Source of the DNA: Echinostoma caproni
Lineage: Eukaryota > Platyhelminthes > Trematoda > Plagiorchiida > Echinostomatidae
NCBI GenBank assembly: GCA_900618425.1
Contig: UZAN01048223.1
Span: forward strand, 1,484 to 17,886
Reading direction: 5' to 3'
Length of the DNA: 16,403 nucleotides
In this document: positions 1-8,999 of the stretch, piece by piece
Position numbering within the stretch: position 1 is the stretch's first letter
Layout of the letters: every line of letters starts with the position of its first letter
The notes under the pieces: generated by a model
Databases searched by the model: none
What the model was told of the DNA's origin: nothing
What the model saw: the letters and a program-made list of their open reading frames with translations, nothing else
Translations under genes and position numbers: made by a program

Positions 1-558
1 CCCCCCCCCAACAGAGTAAATAGAGAATACTTATGTGTTATTAGAAGCAGATTATCGGATATTAGCTGAGCTGAACCTAAGTCTCCAGGGCTCCATAGAA
101 TCCACTCGGCAATCGTAAAGCCGATCGTGGATATAGTAGCGTGACCGCTAAGGGAGTTATACGAAGCCAGCCTGGATCAGGGCAAGCTACCGAGGGACCG
201 GAAAACAGCTGCAGTTTTTGCCATTCACAAGGGAGGAGCACAATCGCAGAGTAAGAATTACAGACCTGTGAGCCTAGTGAGTATATTATACAAATGCCTA
301 GATATTATATGGAGGACACACTTTGCATAGGATTTACTCCAAAACTCGATGCTTCGTGATCAACATCGCTGCTTTACCAAGGGTAGGTCATGCGTATCTA
401 CTGCGTTTTTTAGATGAGGTAACCTCGAGGTTAGATGAAGGCAAAGCTGTGGAAGTCTGTTATATAAACTTCTGCAACGCTTTTGATTGCGCGAACTACA
501 TGTTGCCGTTAGCTAAGCTCAAACACAAGGTAATAGGCGGGAACATCCATAACTTGAT

Positions 559-582
559 CAGTTAATTCTGCAGTTAATTCGG
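559..582. repeat. 12-bp tandem duplication inside the CR1-A RT relic
   Basis: Two adjacent 12-mers, CAGTTAATTCTG (559-570) and CAGTTAATTCGG (571-582), differ at one base. The repeat lies between the KLK helix region and the LPQGSVLGP motif of the RT, and is probably a slippage event after inactivation. Confidence 0.7.
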
Positions 583-1441
583 CAGCACGTTTCATGTGAG
601 AATCGGGGACTAAGTTATACCCACTACTACCACAGGGCTCAGTGCTTGGTCCCTTACTGTTCCTCATTTTTATAGACGACTTGGCTGCTATCCTACGTTC
701 TCCATGCTTCATCTTTGCAGATGATGTCAAGATAGTGGGATCAGTCGGCATCAATTGCAGGATGACCTGCGTAGAGAAACGGAATGAGCAACGGTATGGA
801 ACCTCCAACTGAATGCAGAGAAAAGTTATTTGCTTTCCCGTGTTGATGAATAATTGTCAATCCAACTAGGTGGAGGGAAAATCGTGGCAGGAATTTTAAA
901 AACCAGAAGAGATTTGGGAATATCGGTGGCGGATGATTTCCGCTGGAAGAACTAGTGTGTACTGACTGCGGCGAGGGCAAGCAGAGCGATGTTCAGGCTC
1001 AAGTCGGTAATATCGTGTAGGAAACCCGACTTATTCCTCCCCCGGTACAAAGCCATAATAAGTCCACACCTAAAGTACTGCGTGCAGGCTCGGGAACTCT
1101 TCCTCCAAAAGGATGAAGCCTGTTCAGAGAAAATGCAAAGACTAGCCACCCGAACGATTGAAGGTCAAAAGGGGAAGTTAAATCAAAGACTTGGAACTCT
1201 TTTCGCTAGAAAAGAGAAGCCTAAGGACAGACTTCCTGGAGGCCTTACGACTGTGAAGGGGCTCTCGGAAGTAAGGAAAGAGAGCATGTTCCAGGAGGCT
1301 ATCCATCAGGGAACTACAGGAAACAGGTACAAACTACAAAAGCAGCGGTGCGACTTAGTTGTTGAATTCAGCATCTTCAGTAGCAAGGTAATGAACAGTT
1401 GGAACCAGTTGCCAGAGAAATTAGTAGACATAAGAAGCTTC

Positions 1442-1445
1442 ACTG
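1442..1445. repeat. Target-site repeat, left copy (ACTG)
   Basis: The four bases just left of the 5' LTR are ACTG, and the four just right of the 3' LTR (11355-11358) are ACTT. Three of four match, as expected for an old 4-bp duplication made by gypsy integrase. The copies fall in the same Ser-Phe-Thr codon context of the host CR1-A ORF2, which supports the reading. Confidence 0.6.
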
Positions 1446-1715
1446 TGTAGTGACCCACCAACTTCCATTCTACATGTACCCTTCCTCCTGTGCATCTCAT
1501 TGTTTTATCACATCNAAGCCGCCTCTTTGGTCAGCACGTGTTTGCTTTCACTTTCCGCATGCTTGCTCACGCTCTCGCATCTCCCTTCTTTCTCTGCAGG
1601 TCATAACAATACAACCGTCCTCCGTTTCGTGAAATGTTTGGTTCTGCTTTCGTAAGAAACGTCCATTTGCGATACATACGTATTATCTCGGAGTACAAAT
1701 AAACCAGTGCTTACA
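1446..1715 (+). repeat. 5' LTR of the gypsy element (270 bp)
   Basis: Starts TGTAGTGACC and ends GTGCTTACA, giving the TG...CA ends of an LTR. It matches 11086-11354 along its whole length, very closely for the first 200 bases and more loosely over the last 65. It contains an AATAAA at 1698-1703, a possible polyadenylation signal. One N lies at 1515. The left edge falls inside the CR1-A ORF2 codons for DIRSFT. Confidence 0.9.
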
Positions 1716-1718
1716 AAT

Positions 1719-1730
1719 TGGTGAGCCTCC
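1719..1730 (+). other. Primer-binding-site-like sequence
   Basis: TGGTGAGCCTCC begins three bases after the 5' LTR. LTR elements start minus-strand DNA synthesis from a tRNA bound here, and sites normally start with TGG, the complement of CCA. The first bases resemble the complement of a tRNA-Trp 3' end (TGGTGACCCC), the primer recalled for CsRn1-type elements. The match decays after about nine bases, so the tRNA identity is tentative. Confidence 0.55.
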
Positions 1731-2049
1731 TTTTTTATTTTATTTAGGATGAAAAACATTTTTTGGAGAAATTTTAATTTCTCTAGGTGACCTTTCCAGT
1801 AAATTGTTCGCACATATTTTTAAGGATCTGCGCTCGTTCATATAATTTTGGATTATATTTATTTCTATTCTGTGGTTTAACAGTCATTTACTATTGGACT
1901 TTTTCATTTTCGCTTTTTCTTCTGGACGCTATTCGGTCATATTTTTATAATCGGTTCGACAACCTCATGTCAAATATATACGGTTAAGTATAACTATCGC
2001 CGAGCTTAAGTATGCAATCGATAGCAAAGTTCTCTGGGTCCAAATCAGG
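1731..2049 (+). other. Gypsy leader and unrecognisable gag N-terminus
   Basis: This is T/A-rich sequence between the primer site and the first recognisable Gag motif. A 66-codon frame at 1787-1987 is mostly Phe, Leu and Tyr with no Gag character, and looks like a chance frame in T-rich DNA. The only local structure seen is the hairpin at 1766-1783. The Gag start codon could not be placed. Confidence 0.5.
1766..1783. repeat. Perfect 8-bp inverted repeat in the gypsy leader
   Basis: GAGAAATT, two T bases, then AATTTCTC form a perfect stem with a two-base spacer. It lies 35-50 bases after the primer-binding-like site, where leader RNA structures of LTR elements occur. It may be chance in A/T-rich sequence. 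Confidence 0.5.
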
Positions 2050-2800
2050 GTCCCCGAGTTCATGTCAGAAGACCCGGGGGCCTTCCTCGTACTTCTGGAA
2101 TCGCAATCCCGCGTGATATGCTTATTAATTTCAGAGATATCTACATGAATATCCCCGCGCATAACCCATACGACTTGCTCTAAGAAGTACTCCATCGTCG
2201 TGTGGCAATTTCAGAAGAGAAGCCCATTCAGCTTCTCTTGTCAAAGATCCAATTGAGAAATCTCAGGCCATCCCAGTTGCTGCGTTAGTGTGTGTACGTT
2301 GGTCAGCAACACCAAGCTTTACAACTCCGTACTACGCCAGATTTGAGTGAAGCGGCTTCCGCCGTACGTCCAGAGTATTCTGAACCCTTTTTCGCACACG
2401 CCAATAGCGGAGACCAACTAGCTAAGGCTGCTGACCGAGCCATGGAGCAGGCTCAACGTTTTCAGTCCCCAACGGCGAACATCGGGAGCTTGGAGCCAAC
2501 CATCGTTCAACAGAAGCTCTCTAATCCTACTCTTGTTAGGCCCACCAACAAGCCCATGACAAAAATGCAACTTCTGTCTAAGCAGTTGGATTGTTCGTGG
2601 CTGACCATGCCTGGTATGCAAACTACCATAAACACTCTGCAGACCAACCAGCAAAGCTGCAGTCGTTCCCGGTCAAGCAACGGGAGCACGCGAACCTCCT
2701 CTGGAGGCGGTCTGTGCTATTATGACAGACGCTTCTGAAACCAAGCTAGGAAGTGCGAATCGCCGTGTTCGTTCAAAATCCAGAAGGGAAAGTAGCAGGC
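2050..2800 (+). pseudogene. gag: Gypsy gag relic with decayed CHCC zinc finger
   Basis: Capsid-type Gag, the shell protein that packages element RNA. Motifs read across three frame changes: PEFMSEDPGAF (2053 onward), NPYDLL then RRVAISEEK and PSQLLR (2163-2285), KLYNSVLRQI then LPPYVQSILNPF (2311-2390), and AKAADRAMEQ (about 2423-2452). These follow the order of flatworm gypsy capsids. The C-terminal zinc finger reads CYYDRRF-stop-NQARKCESPC at 2715-2768. Its cysteines are present, but the expected His (codon 2724-2726) is Asp and a stop lies at 2736-2738. Further stops include the tga in LRQI-stop at about 2344. The family call relies on recalled motif patterns, with no database search. Confidence 0.8.
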
Positions 2801-2847
2801 CGGAAGGTCACGGTAACTACCTCAACCGCCTCTCCCACCCCTTGACG

Positions 2848-3165
2848 CCTTCCTTTTATCTACGATAACTCGTCCAAAATTAGGTTTATGGTGGATACTG
2901 GAGCGTAAATCAGTATAATCCCATTCATTAAACAGGACGCTGCCAACCCAGCAGCACCGAATTTGCAGGCAGCCAACGGGACCCCTATCCAAACCTATGG
3001 ACAGCGGCTACTGAACTCAGACCTAGGTTTTCGTAATCTCTCTGGTCCCTTACGCCATATTAGGCCTAGACTTCTTACAACACCACGGACTAATCGTAGA
3101 TGCCCGCGACAAATTAAAGACCCGGTTACTACTGGAGTATTCGTTGGCTTCCTGGTTATTCCGAA
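2848..3165 (+). pseudogene. pol: Gypsy pol relic: aspartic protease
   Basis: Retropepsin-like protease that would cut the Gag-Pol polyprotein. The active-site segment reads FMVDTGA with DTGA at 2894-2905, followed at once by a stop (2906-2908) where Ser or Glu is usual, then ISIIPF. The same frame runs on through AANGTPIQTYGQR (about 2970-3008). After a frameshift, ILGLDFLQHHGLIVDARDK (3057-3113) matches the typical C-terminal flap and ILG-DFL region. Length is normal for the domain, but the stop and shift make it inactive. Confidence 0.82.
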
Positions 3166-3279
3166 GCGTAGAATATACACTTCCCTCTTGCAGACAGCAA
3201 TACGCCTTATTCATTGTTATTCCACGAGTTCCCTAGCTTTGTCCGCCTCTGAACCAAGCTGTCATGTATCACGACAGTG

Positions 3280-3960
3280 GTGGCGCACCATTTTGTCACC
3301 CGAGGTCTACCGGTCCACGTACGTCTCCAATGACTGGCACCAAATAATTTACTTACCTCACGCGCAGAGTTTCAGCACACGCTGAACATCGGTGTCGTAC
3401 GCACCTCTGAAAGTTTATGGGCGTCACCTTTAACACATGTTCCCCAAAATGTTGTCCAACGACTGACGTCTATGTGGAGACTATCGCGCACTCAACCGCG
3501 TGGCAACCCTGGATAGGTGCCCGATCCCCACATCACGGATCTCATGTCAGACCTAGCCGGTATAACTCAGTCGCATCAATCTGATTCGCGCGTACAAACA
3601 GATACGGGTACAAGAAGCCAACAACCCCAAAACAGTCGTAATCACACCGTTTGGTCTATTCGAATTCCTCCGAATGCCATTCGGTTTAAACAACACCACA
3701 CAGTCCTTCCAACGTTTCATTGACAACGTTTGTAGAAGTTTGGACTCAGTTTTGTTTACTTAGACGATATCCTTGTGGCTAGCTCATCATGTGAGGAAGA
3801 TCTGGCACACCTCCGAGCACTTTTTGATCGTTTGGCACAGAACGGTGTCACGCTCAACGCACAAAAATGTGTCGTCAGGGCTTCCGACATTGAATTCCTC
3901 GGTCTCTGCATCATAGTCACTGGTATCGAGTCAATAAGTGACAACATTTAAGCGGTAATG
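3280..3960 (+). pseudogene. pol: Gypsy pol relic: reverse transcriptase
   Basis: RNA-dependent DNA polymerase domain. It begins VAHHFVTRGLPVHVR (3280 onward) and continues with EFQHTLNIGVVRTSES, then CGDYRALNRVATLDR (about 3474-3520). RT-specific motifs follow: NLIRAYKQIRV, TVVITPFGLFEFLRMPFG and QSFQRFIDNVCRSLD. The catalytic box YLDD is at 3757-3768, inside YLDDILVASS. LAQNGVTLNAQKC and IEFLGLCI mark the thumb region. Order and spacing are those of Ty3/gypsy RT. Several frame changes and stops break it, including those near 3327 and 3520, but the catalytic aspartates remain. Confidence 0.9.
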
Positions 3961-3975
3961 AACTAGCCGGAGCCC

Positions 3976-4600
3976 ACTACGTTTAAGCAGATCCGACGTT
4001 TCGACGGTTTAGTCAACTTTTATCGCCGTTTCATCTCTCAGTATGCACAGCGCATGCAGCCACTCACTGACCTACTTAGGGGTAAAGCTAAAACGTTAGT
4101 GTTCACACAAGCCGATCGAGACGCCTTCAATGTGCCGAAACGAGTAATCAGCAACGTAGCAACATTAACCCATCTAGATCCCTGCGCCAAACTAGCACTC
4201 GTCACGGATGCGTCCGACCACGCGGTGGGCACCGTCAGTCAACAAAAAGTGAGACAGGAATGGCAACCAATAGCTTTTTTTCTCCAAGAGGCTCCAACCG
4301 GCCGAGTCAAGGCACAGAGCCTTCGGTCGAGAACTCCTGACGATCTACCTAGGTACACGCCACTTCCGCCATCTCACAGAAGAACGAAACTTCACGGTCT
4401 TCACCGACCACCGTCCTATCACTCACGTCATTAAGTCTACCACCGACAGACACTCTCCACGAGAGTCACGACACCTTGATTACATCACACAGTATACGTG
4501 CGACGTACGGCATATCTACGGTGTCAACAACTTTATCGCGGATATTCTCTCACGCATCCACCACCTGGGTAACTGTTAGGACGGAGCGCACAAAATCCAT
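3976..4600 (+). pseudogene. pol: Gypsy pol relic: RT connection and RNase H
   Basis: The RNase H domain would remove element RNA from RNA-DNA hybrids. The connection reads FRRFDGLVNFYRRFISQYA then MQPLTDLLRGK, in one open stretch that contains 4054-4320. The RNase H motif VTDASDHAVGTV has its first catalytic Asp at 4207-4209. After a frameshift near 4320 come GRELLTIYLGTRHFRHL and FTVFTDHRPITHV, supplying the second Glu and Asp. HLDYITQYTCDVRHIYGVNN and ILSRI (to about 4557) end the domain as in other gypsy elements. The catalytic residues look preserved although the frame is broken. Confidence 0.87.
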
Positions 4601-5109
4601 CCTGCCAAGCAGCGACCCGCGTTGCACCACAAGTGCGCTCGTGACGCTCAATCCGAATCGACTCCTGATTGGATGACTAAGGCAAATCAAATAGCTGTCG
4701 TTCGATCGATCAACCTGAGTGTCAAGGTCACGATCCGTTTGGCGCGTCACCACGTCTGCTCGCGTACGCCCAACTGACCACATATATTTGCTTGTTGTTT
4801 CATGACCAAGAATACACACTGACTGTCGTTTCTCAGCAGTGTTCTTTCTCTAGTTGTTGGGGCCTAGACAAAAAGGCGCACGTATCCATTATATCGTCTT
4901 GACAAAAGACATAACAGTAACCCTTATCCAGAAGCCATAGACTTACAGAAAAGAGCCACAGTGCAAAACCGGTGACAACGATTTCGAGCGACTGCACAAG
5001 CAAGCAAGACGTCACATGGAACACTAACCACGTCCGTCCTCAGACAACTGGGTCTATGGCAACGTCTCCGTAGGTCACTCTTGGTCAGTAGTCCCATCAA
5101 CCTGACGCA
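4601..5109 (+). pseudogene. pol: Gypsy pol relic: RNase H to integrase linker
   Basis: One frame is open from 4643 to 4774 and contains TPDWMTKANQIAVVRSIN, the kind of low-conservation linker found between RNase H and the integrase zinc-binding region. From about 4780 to 5109 only stop-rich fragments are visible. The HHCC zinc-binding part of integrase should end here but is not clearly readable upstream of 5110. Assignment is by position and by the open frame. Confidence 0.55.
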
Positions 5110-6035
5110 AAGGGATTTTGGAAACACCGTATAATTTGTCACATTCAGGCATCCACGCCTCAGTGAAACTTATCCCTGATCGTTTTATCTGGAAGAACAT
5201 GCAGACATGCCAGTGCTTTTATGTTTCACACAAAGAGCGCACTAGGTTCTTTCCCCGTCCTCGAAGAGCGTTTCCACCACGTCCACTCATACTCAGTTGG
5301 ACCCCTGCCACCCTCGAAATGGTGTATCTATATAATGACCTGCATAGATCTTTTTATTCGGTGGCCGGTAGTTGTGCCCTTATCTTCTGTATTTAGCAAC
5401 GCAGCGGCACAAGCCTTAGTCGAGGGTTGGATAGCTAGCTTCGGTTGTCCTGCAACAGTTACAACCGATCGAGGTTCTCATTTCGCAAGTATTTTCGCAC
5501 AACTACTTAAGCATTTAGGTATCCGACCGCTTACCACCCGGCAGCCATCGGTCGAGCGTTTTCGTAGACAACTAGAAAGTGCTCTGGCAGCACAGGCGAA
5601 CCCAAATTAGAAGGATTCTCTACTCTTAGTCCTCTTAGGCTGTAAATCAGCTTTGAAGGCTGATCTGCAGTCCACACCAGCAGAGTTGACTTTCGGTCGC
5701 ACATTTCGTCTTCCAGGAGAAATGGTGGCACCGACTGACTTCAACTACGATGACTATGCAGCTCGTTTAGTACATCGTCTACGTAATAGAGTGCAAAGGT
5801 TAACGTGAGACCGTCAGCATTGACCGGCTCAAACCTGCGCACTTGAAGGAATCCACCACTTCCACCAATAATCCCCCACCCGTTGCGCCACCCGCAGCTG
5901 TCTCTCCAACAAGTCGTGCTCCCTCCACCCCGGTAAACCCCGCGACACTTGCAGCAGGCAGCTGCTCCCGATCCACCGCATCGGATCACTAGTCGCGGGA
6001 GATTCCTTAAGTTGCCGGTACGTTTTGCGTTGTAA
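5110..6035 (+). pseudogene. pol: Gypsy pol relic: integrase and C-terminal tail
   Basis: Integrase joins element DNA ends to the chromosome. Visible parts are YNLSHSGIHASVKLIPDRF (5130-5186, end of the zinc-binding region), then the core VGPLPPSK, YIMTCIDLFIRWPVVVPLSS and EGWIASFGCPATVTTDRGSH. These are followed by QLLKHLGIRPLTTR, then VERFRRQLESAL. The second catalytic Asp (TTDRG) and the Glu (VERF) can be read. The first Asp is gone: HVHSYSVGPLP stands where HVHIDLVGPLP is usual. About five codons are missing before VERF. The tail continues with FGRTFRLPGEMVAPTDFNYD, a linker reading RLKPAHLKE, a Pro/Ala/Ser-rich stretch, and RFLKLPVRFAL before the stop at 6033-6035. Confidence 0.88.
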
Positions 6036-6100
6036 CACCTTTTTACACTTGGCAGCGTACAAACACATCTAGTTTGCGATATAGATAATTATTCTTTCAT
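6036..6100 (+). other. Gypsy 3' non-coding sequence, left of the CR1-B insertion
   Basis: Short A/T-rich stretch after the pol stop. It is interrupted by the 3' end of CR1-B; the gypsy sequence should resume somewhere in 10140-11085. Confidence 0.5.
6091..6100. repeat. Possible CR1-B target-site duplication, left copy
   Basis: ATTCTTTCAT here recurs exactly at 10138-10147, beside the CR1-B 5' end. If it is a target-site duplication, CR1-B spans 6101-10137. The right copy overlaps the ORF1 start codon, which is odd, so chance is possible. Confidence 0.35.
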
Positions 6101-6109
6101 CTATGTATT

Positions 6110-6129
6110 CAGGTCAGGTCAGGTCAGGT
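6110..6129 (-). repeat. CR1-B 3' terminal tandem repeat (ACCTG)4
   Basis: Four exact copies of CAGGT on the + strand, read as ACCTG on the element's own strand, lie about 210 bases after the ORF2 stop. CR1-group elements end in short tandem repeats used to prime reverse transcription at the target, so this marks the 3' end. Confidence 0.75.
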
Positions 6130-6337
6130 ATCACAGGACGAAGAAGGCTTTCGCCAACCAAGCGTCCAGATTCTTGCTCCGGTAGGAAGATTTCTTCTCT
6201 CGAAGCTTCAAACTCGTTTCAGTCACTGTCTTGCAACTTTTTTTCCGGCAAGCAACTGTTTCCTGTACGATATCTGTGAGGGAGATTAGTTGGTAAACAA
6301 GAAGCATATCAACTCTAAACAACCTCGAACCCCGCTG
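6130..6337 (-). other. CR1-B 3' untranslated region
   Basis: Sequence between the ORF2 stop and the pentanucleotide tail. A 63-codon minus frame at 6131-6322 shows no known motif and is taken as non-coding. Confidence 0.6.
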
Positions 6338-7910
6338 CTATACTATCTCTGGGTATAGTTGGGTCCAAACCATGTCTAACTGCCTTTTGAAGTCGAGTGT
6401 AGTCGCATATTCCATCTTTCGGCAGTGAATCCTTTCATTATCTTAGATATTTCTACGAGGTCACCACTAAGGCGTCTTCTTTCTATAGAGCCTTTCTTCC
6501 AATGACTTTCCCCTCATGCCCGATACCGTCCGAGTGACTAGCCTTTGAACCTTCTCGATGCACTGGATGTCTTTCTGAGGGTAGGGTGCCCGGTCCTGGA
6601 CACAGTATTCTAGGTGGGGTCTCACCAGTGCCTTATACAGCGGGATAAAGACTTCTGCCTTTCGAGTGGTCAGTGTATCTCTCAATTGGAATAGTTGACC
6701 TCTCGCTCTTTGTGCTGCGGCTTTGCACCGTTCGTCTGGTTTGTAATTTTTGGAAATTACTATCCCTAAGTCATTCGTTTGGGCTACGTGCGTTAGTTTG
6801 GTGGTTTCCAAATGCGTGCTTACACTAATTGGACCGCCGTCAGTGTTCAATATGTGATACTTCGACCGGTTTAGGTCTGGGTACCATATCTGCGTTCAAC
6901 AGATAACTTTTGCTAGGTTTTCCTGTAGTTGGTCCCTTGGGCCTAAATTAACTAACTTTACGTCGTCAGCAAACACGAATGTCAGGATGGACAAACCCCT
7001 AACTAAGTCATCGACCTACACCAGGAAAAGTGTCGGGCCTAGGATGGAGCCCTGTGGCTCCCAACTGGTGAATTTCCCCTCCGTCGATATTGCTTCTCCT
7101 ACCCGAACCCTGAAGGTCCGCCTGTTCAGAAACGCCCCTAAACATTTAAGCAGAGTCCCAGGAAGGCCAAAGTTCTCGAGTGTTTTAAGGAGTATTCGGT
7201 GATTAACTGAGTTAAAAAACCTTTCTAAAGTCTAAGTAAAAAACTTCGACTTTTCGGCCTACGTCCAACTTTCCTGTGACTTCATCTAGGAAGCACAATA
7301 GGTTGCTAAGATATGATCTCTTTTTGAGAGACCCATGTTGGGTTGGGGATAGTAAATTGTAGGGCGTAATATGCTCACCTATACCGTTTCTAGCGATTGT
7401 CTCAAGTCCTTTACAGAGGATACTAGTGAGACTAACTGTTCCATAGTTCTCTGGTGCCTTTCGGTCACCTCCTTTGTGTATTGCCACAACTGTCGTCGTC
7501 CTCCAGTCTTTCGGTATCCCACCCAGTCACAGGAATTTCTCGTATATTGCACACACGGGAGCCGCCAAAATCTCTGCGAGTGGCTTGACGATGGCTGGAT
7601 GAAGTCCATCTCTCCCCACTGATTTGCCGGATTCAGTGAATATTTTCAGAACTTGAGCTTTGTCTACATGTAGATCGTTCATCGGAGGAGCTCATATCTG
7701 TGGCAGATGTGAGGGGTAGCTGCGCCCATCATCCATTTGATAGAGGCTTTCAAAAAACATTTTGAGTATCTCGCACTTCTCTGTTTCTGACGAAACTTCC
7801 TCCGCTGCGTCGTTTTGTAGGACTCCAACTGATTGCCTATTGGCAGCCTTCGATTGCACATAAGCGTAAAACCGGTTGGGATTGGTTTTAGCTTGCTGAG
7901 CGATCCTCAA
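6338..7910 (-). pseudogene. CR1-B ORF2 relic: reverse transcriptase half
   Basis: Read on the minus strand from high to low coordinates. It starts with FYAYVQSKAANRQSVG, the usual segment between endonuclease and RT (about 7865-7812). Then come GRDGLHPAIVKPLAEIL, KDWRTTTVVAIHKGGDRK and SLTSILCKGLETIARN. SPTQHGSLKKRSYLSNLLCF and KVEVFYLDFRKVF follow (to 7212). After a shift, FGLPGTLLKCLGAFLNRRTF and GSILGPTLFLV lead to the FADD catalytic box at 6962-6973. The C-terminal part LYKALVRPHLEYCVQDRAPY is open (6467-6850). The end is RRRLSGDLVEISKIMKGF, then after a shift DFKRQLDMVWTQLYPEIV with its stop at 6338-6340. Tyr-Gly in ENYGTVSLT replaces the usual NYRPVSLT. Multiple frameshifts make it inactive. 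Confidence 0.92.
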
Positions 7911-8905
7911 TTCATGTTTTATTTAAGCCTCTTTTATAAGCTTGTTTGCATAATTTCGGGCCATTTTGTAGGCCAACCACCTGTGCTGACCTCCGAAGTT
8001 TGTAGAGCCCCTCCATTTACGCCCCCTGAAAGTTATCGCTCTCTTTATGGGAGTTGTCCACTATGCAGGGCCTTGAGAATCACTTTTCGATTGCAACGGC
8101 GTTTTTTGCCAGTGAGCTCTTCTAGGCGTTCCCAAATTAACCCTTATTCCTCCTCAACAGATGCATCCTCTTTGGGCAACCATCAAATGGTTGAACCAGC
8201 CTTTTGGATTAGGTCGGCCACATTTATTCGACCTGATGAATTTGGTGGGGGGCTTTTCCTAATTTATGCACTTCCTAAATGTGATTACACTATAATCGCT
8301 CTTACCTGGGGGACTTCCATAGTCACTTCACTAACGTCACTCTCCACCCGGGTAAGCACTAAACCTAAAATGGGTGATCTGTGCCCATATCTGAATCGAG
8401 TTGTTTGTCCAACATGTGAATAACGTGCCTGCTCGTGGAAAGCCTTAGGAATTCCTCTTCAGAGGGACTATCTCCCGCGTCAGTGTTTTCCCAATCCATT
8501 TCGAGCAGGTTAAAATCGCCAACTATGATGGTCTTCATTGTTTTTCTAAGTAACGTGTTTAGTGTGTTTATCAACTGTCTGTTCTCTTCTGATCCAGTCG
8601 AGGATGCTCTATAAACTCCAAGGATGACGAAGTGTCGTCCCCGATTCCGAATAGTGCATCCAACTGCTTGCACAGTGGGGGTGCATAGTCTCAGTTCCGC
8701 GGTTTCCCAGTGAGCATATTGATTCTTTACGAGAATCAACACTCCGCCTCCTTTACTTACCTCCCGGTCTGTCCTATACATAGCAAAGTCCGGGGGATGA
8801 GGTGATCAATGACGTGTCTTGGAGACAACCATGTTTTGGTCTGAATGACTACATCTTATTCTGGGCATCTGATTTTCAGTTCTCCCCACTTATTTCCAAC
8901 ACTGC
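7911..8905 (-). pseudogene. CR1-B ORF2 relic: AP-type endonuclease half
   Basis: This domain would nick the target DNA. On the minus strand, DVVIQTKTWLSPRHVIDHL (about 8860-8800) holds the active-site region; the catalytic Glu of TETWL is Lys here (codon 8835-8837). An open frame (8781-8365) then reads MYRTDREVSKGGGVLILVKN and TVQAVGCTIRNRGRHFVILG. After VYRASS it reads VGDFNLLEMDWEN, with GDFN at 8509-8520. From 8365 to about 7911 the end of the domain and the link to the RT are stop-rich, with only patches such as KCGRPNPKGW readable. The + strand frame over 7833-8423 is the antisense shadow of this region. Confidence 0.87.
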
Positions 8906-8999
8906 AGACGTTTTAATATCACGTTTTTAAACCTCTTTGTCGCAGTGCTGGGGCCTCTGTGTTTAGGCCATTTTCTTCATGAGTTCCCTCGGGCGTAGC

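Larger units (their letters stand above)
1..1445 (+). pseudogene. CR1-like element A, ORF2 reverse transcriptase relic, 5'-cut by the window and 3'-cut by an LTR insertion
   Basis: Broken ORF2 of a non-LTR retrotransposon, which in life copies element RNA into DNA at a nicked chromosomal site. Reading across frame changes gives the usual RT order: SPGLHRIHSAIVK (about 90-128), then DRKTAAVFAIHKGG near 200-235 and NYRPVSLVSIL near 257-290. Next come FLDEVTSRLDEGK (about 408-445) and NFCNAFDC (about 468-490), where YLDFSKAFD is usual. LPQGSVLGPLLFL follows near 628-668, and the catalytic FADD box lies at 714-725. The thumb and C-terminal region is open at 989-1448. Stops (for example in the tga after VDIVA) and at least four frameshifts make it non-functional. 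The frame reaches DIRSFT and is cut at 1445 by the gypsy LTR; the missing C-terminus is at 11355-11417. The endonuclease and ORF1 would lie left of the window. The match to the CR1 group is by motif reading only. Confidence 0.88.

Noticed and set aside
1167..1632. Exon-like frames over and near the LTRs (1399-1632, 11167-11376)
   Set aside because: The two copies are the LTR repeat itself, and the frames are not preserved in register with any known protein.
8234..8240. CTGATGA, as in the core of a hammerhead ribozyme, which flatworm retroelements sometimes carry
   Set aside because: No matching GAAA core or stems follow nearby, and the site lies in CR1-B coding relics.
7833..8423. The longest frame in the window (+ strand, 196 codons)
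   Set aside because: It lies antisense to the CR1-B endonuclease-RT linker and has no known motif; the minus strand carries the recognisable sequence.
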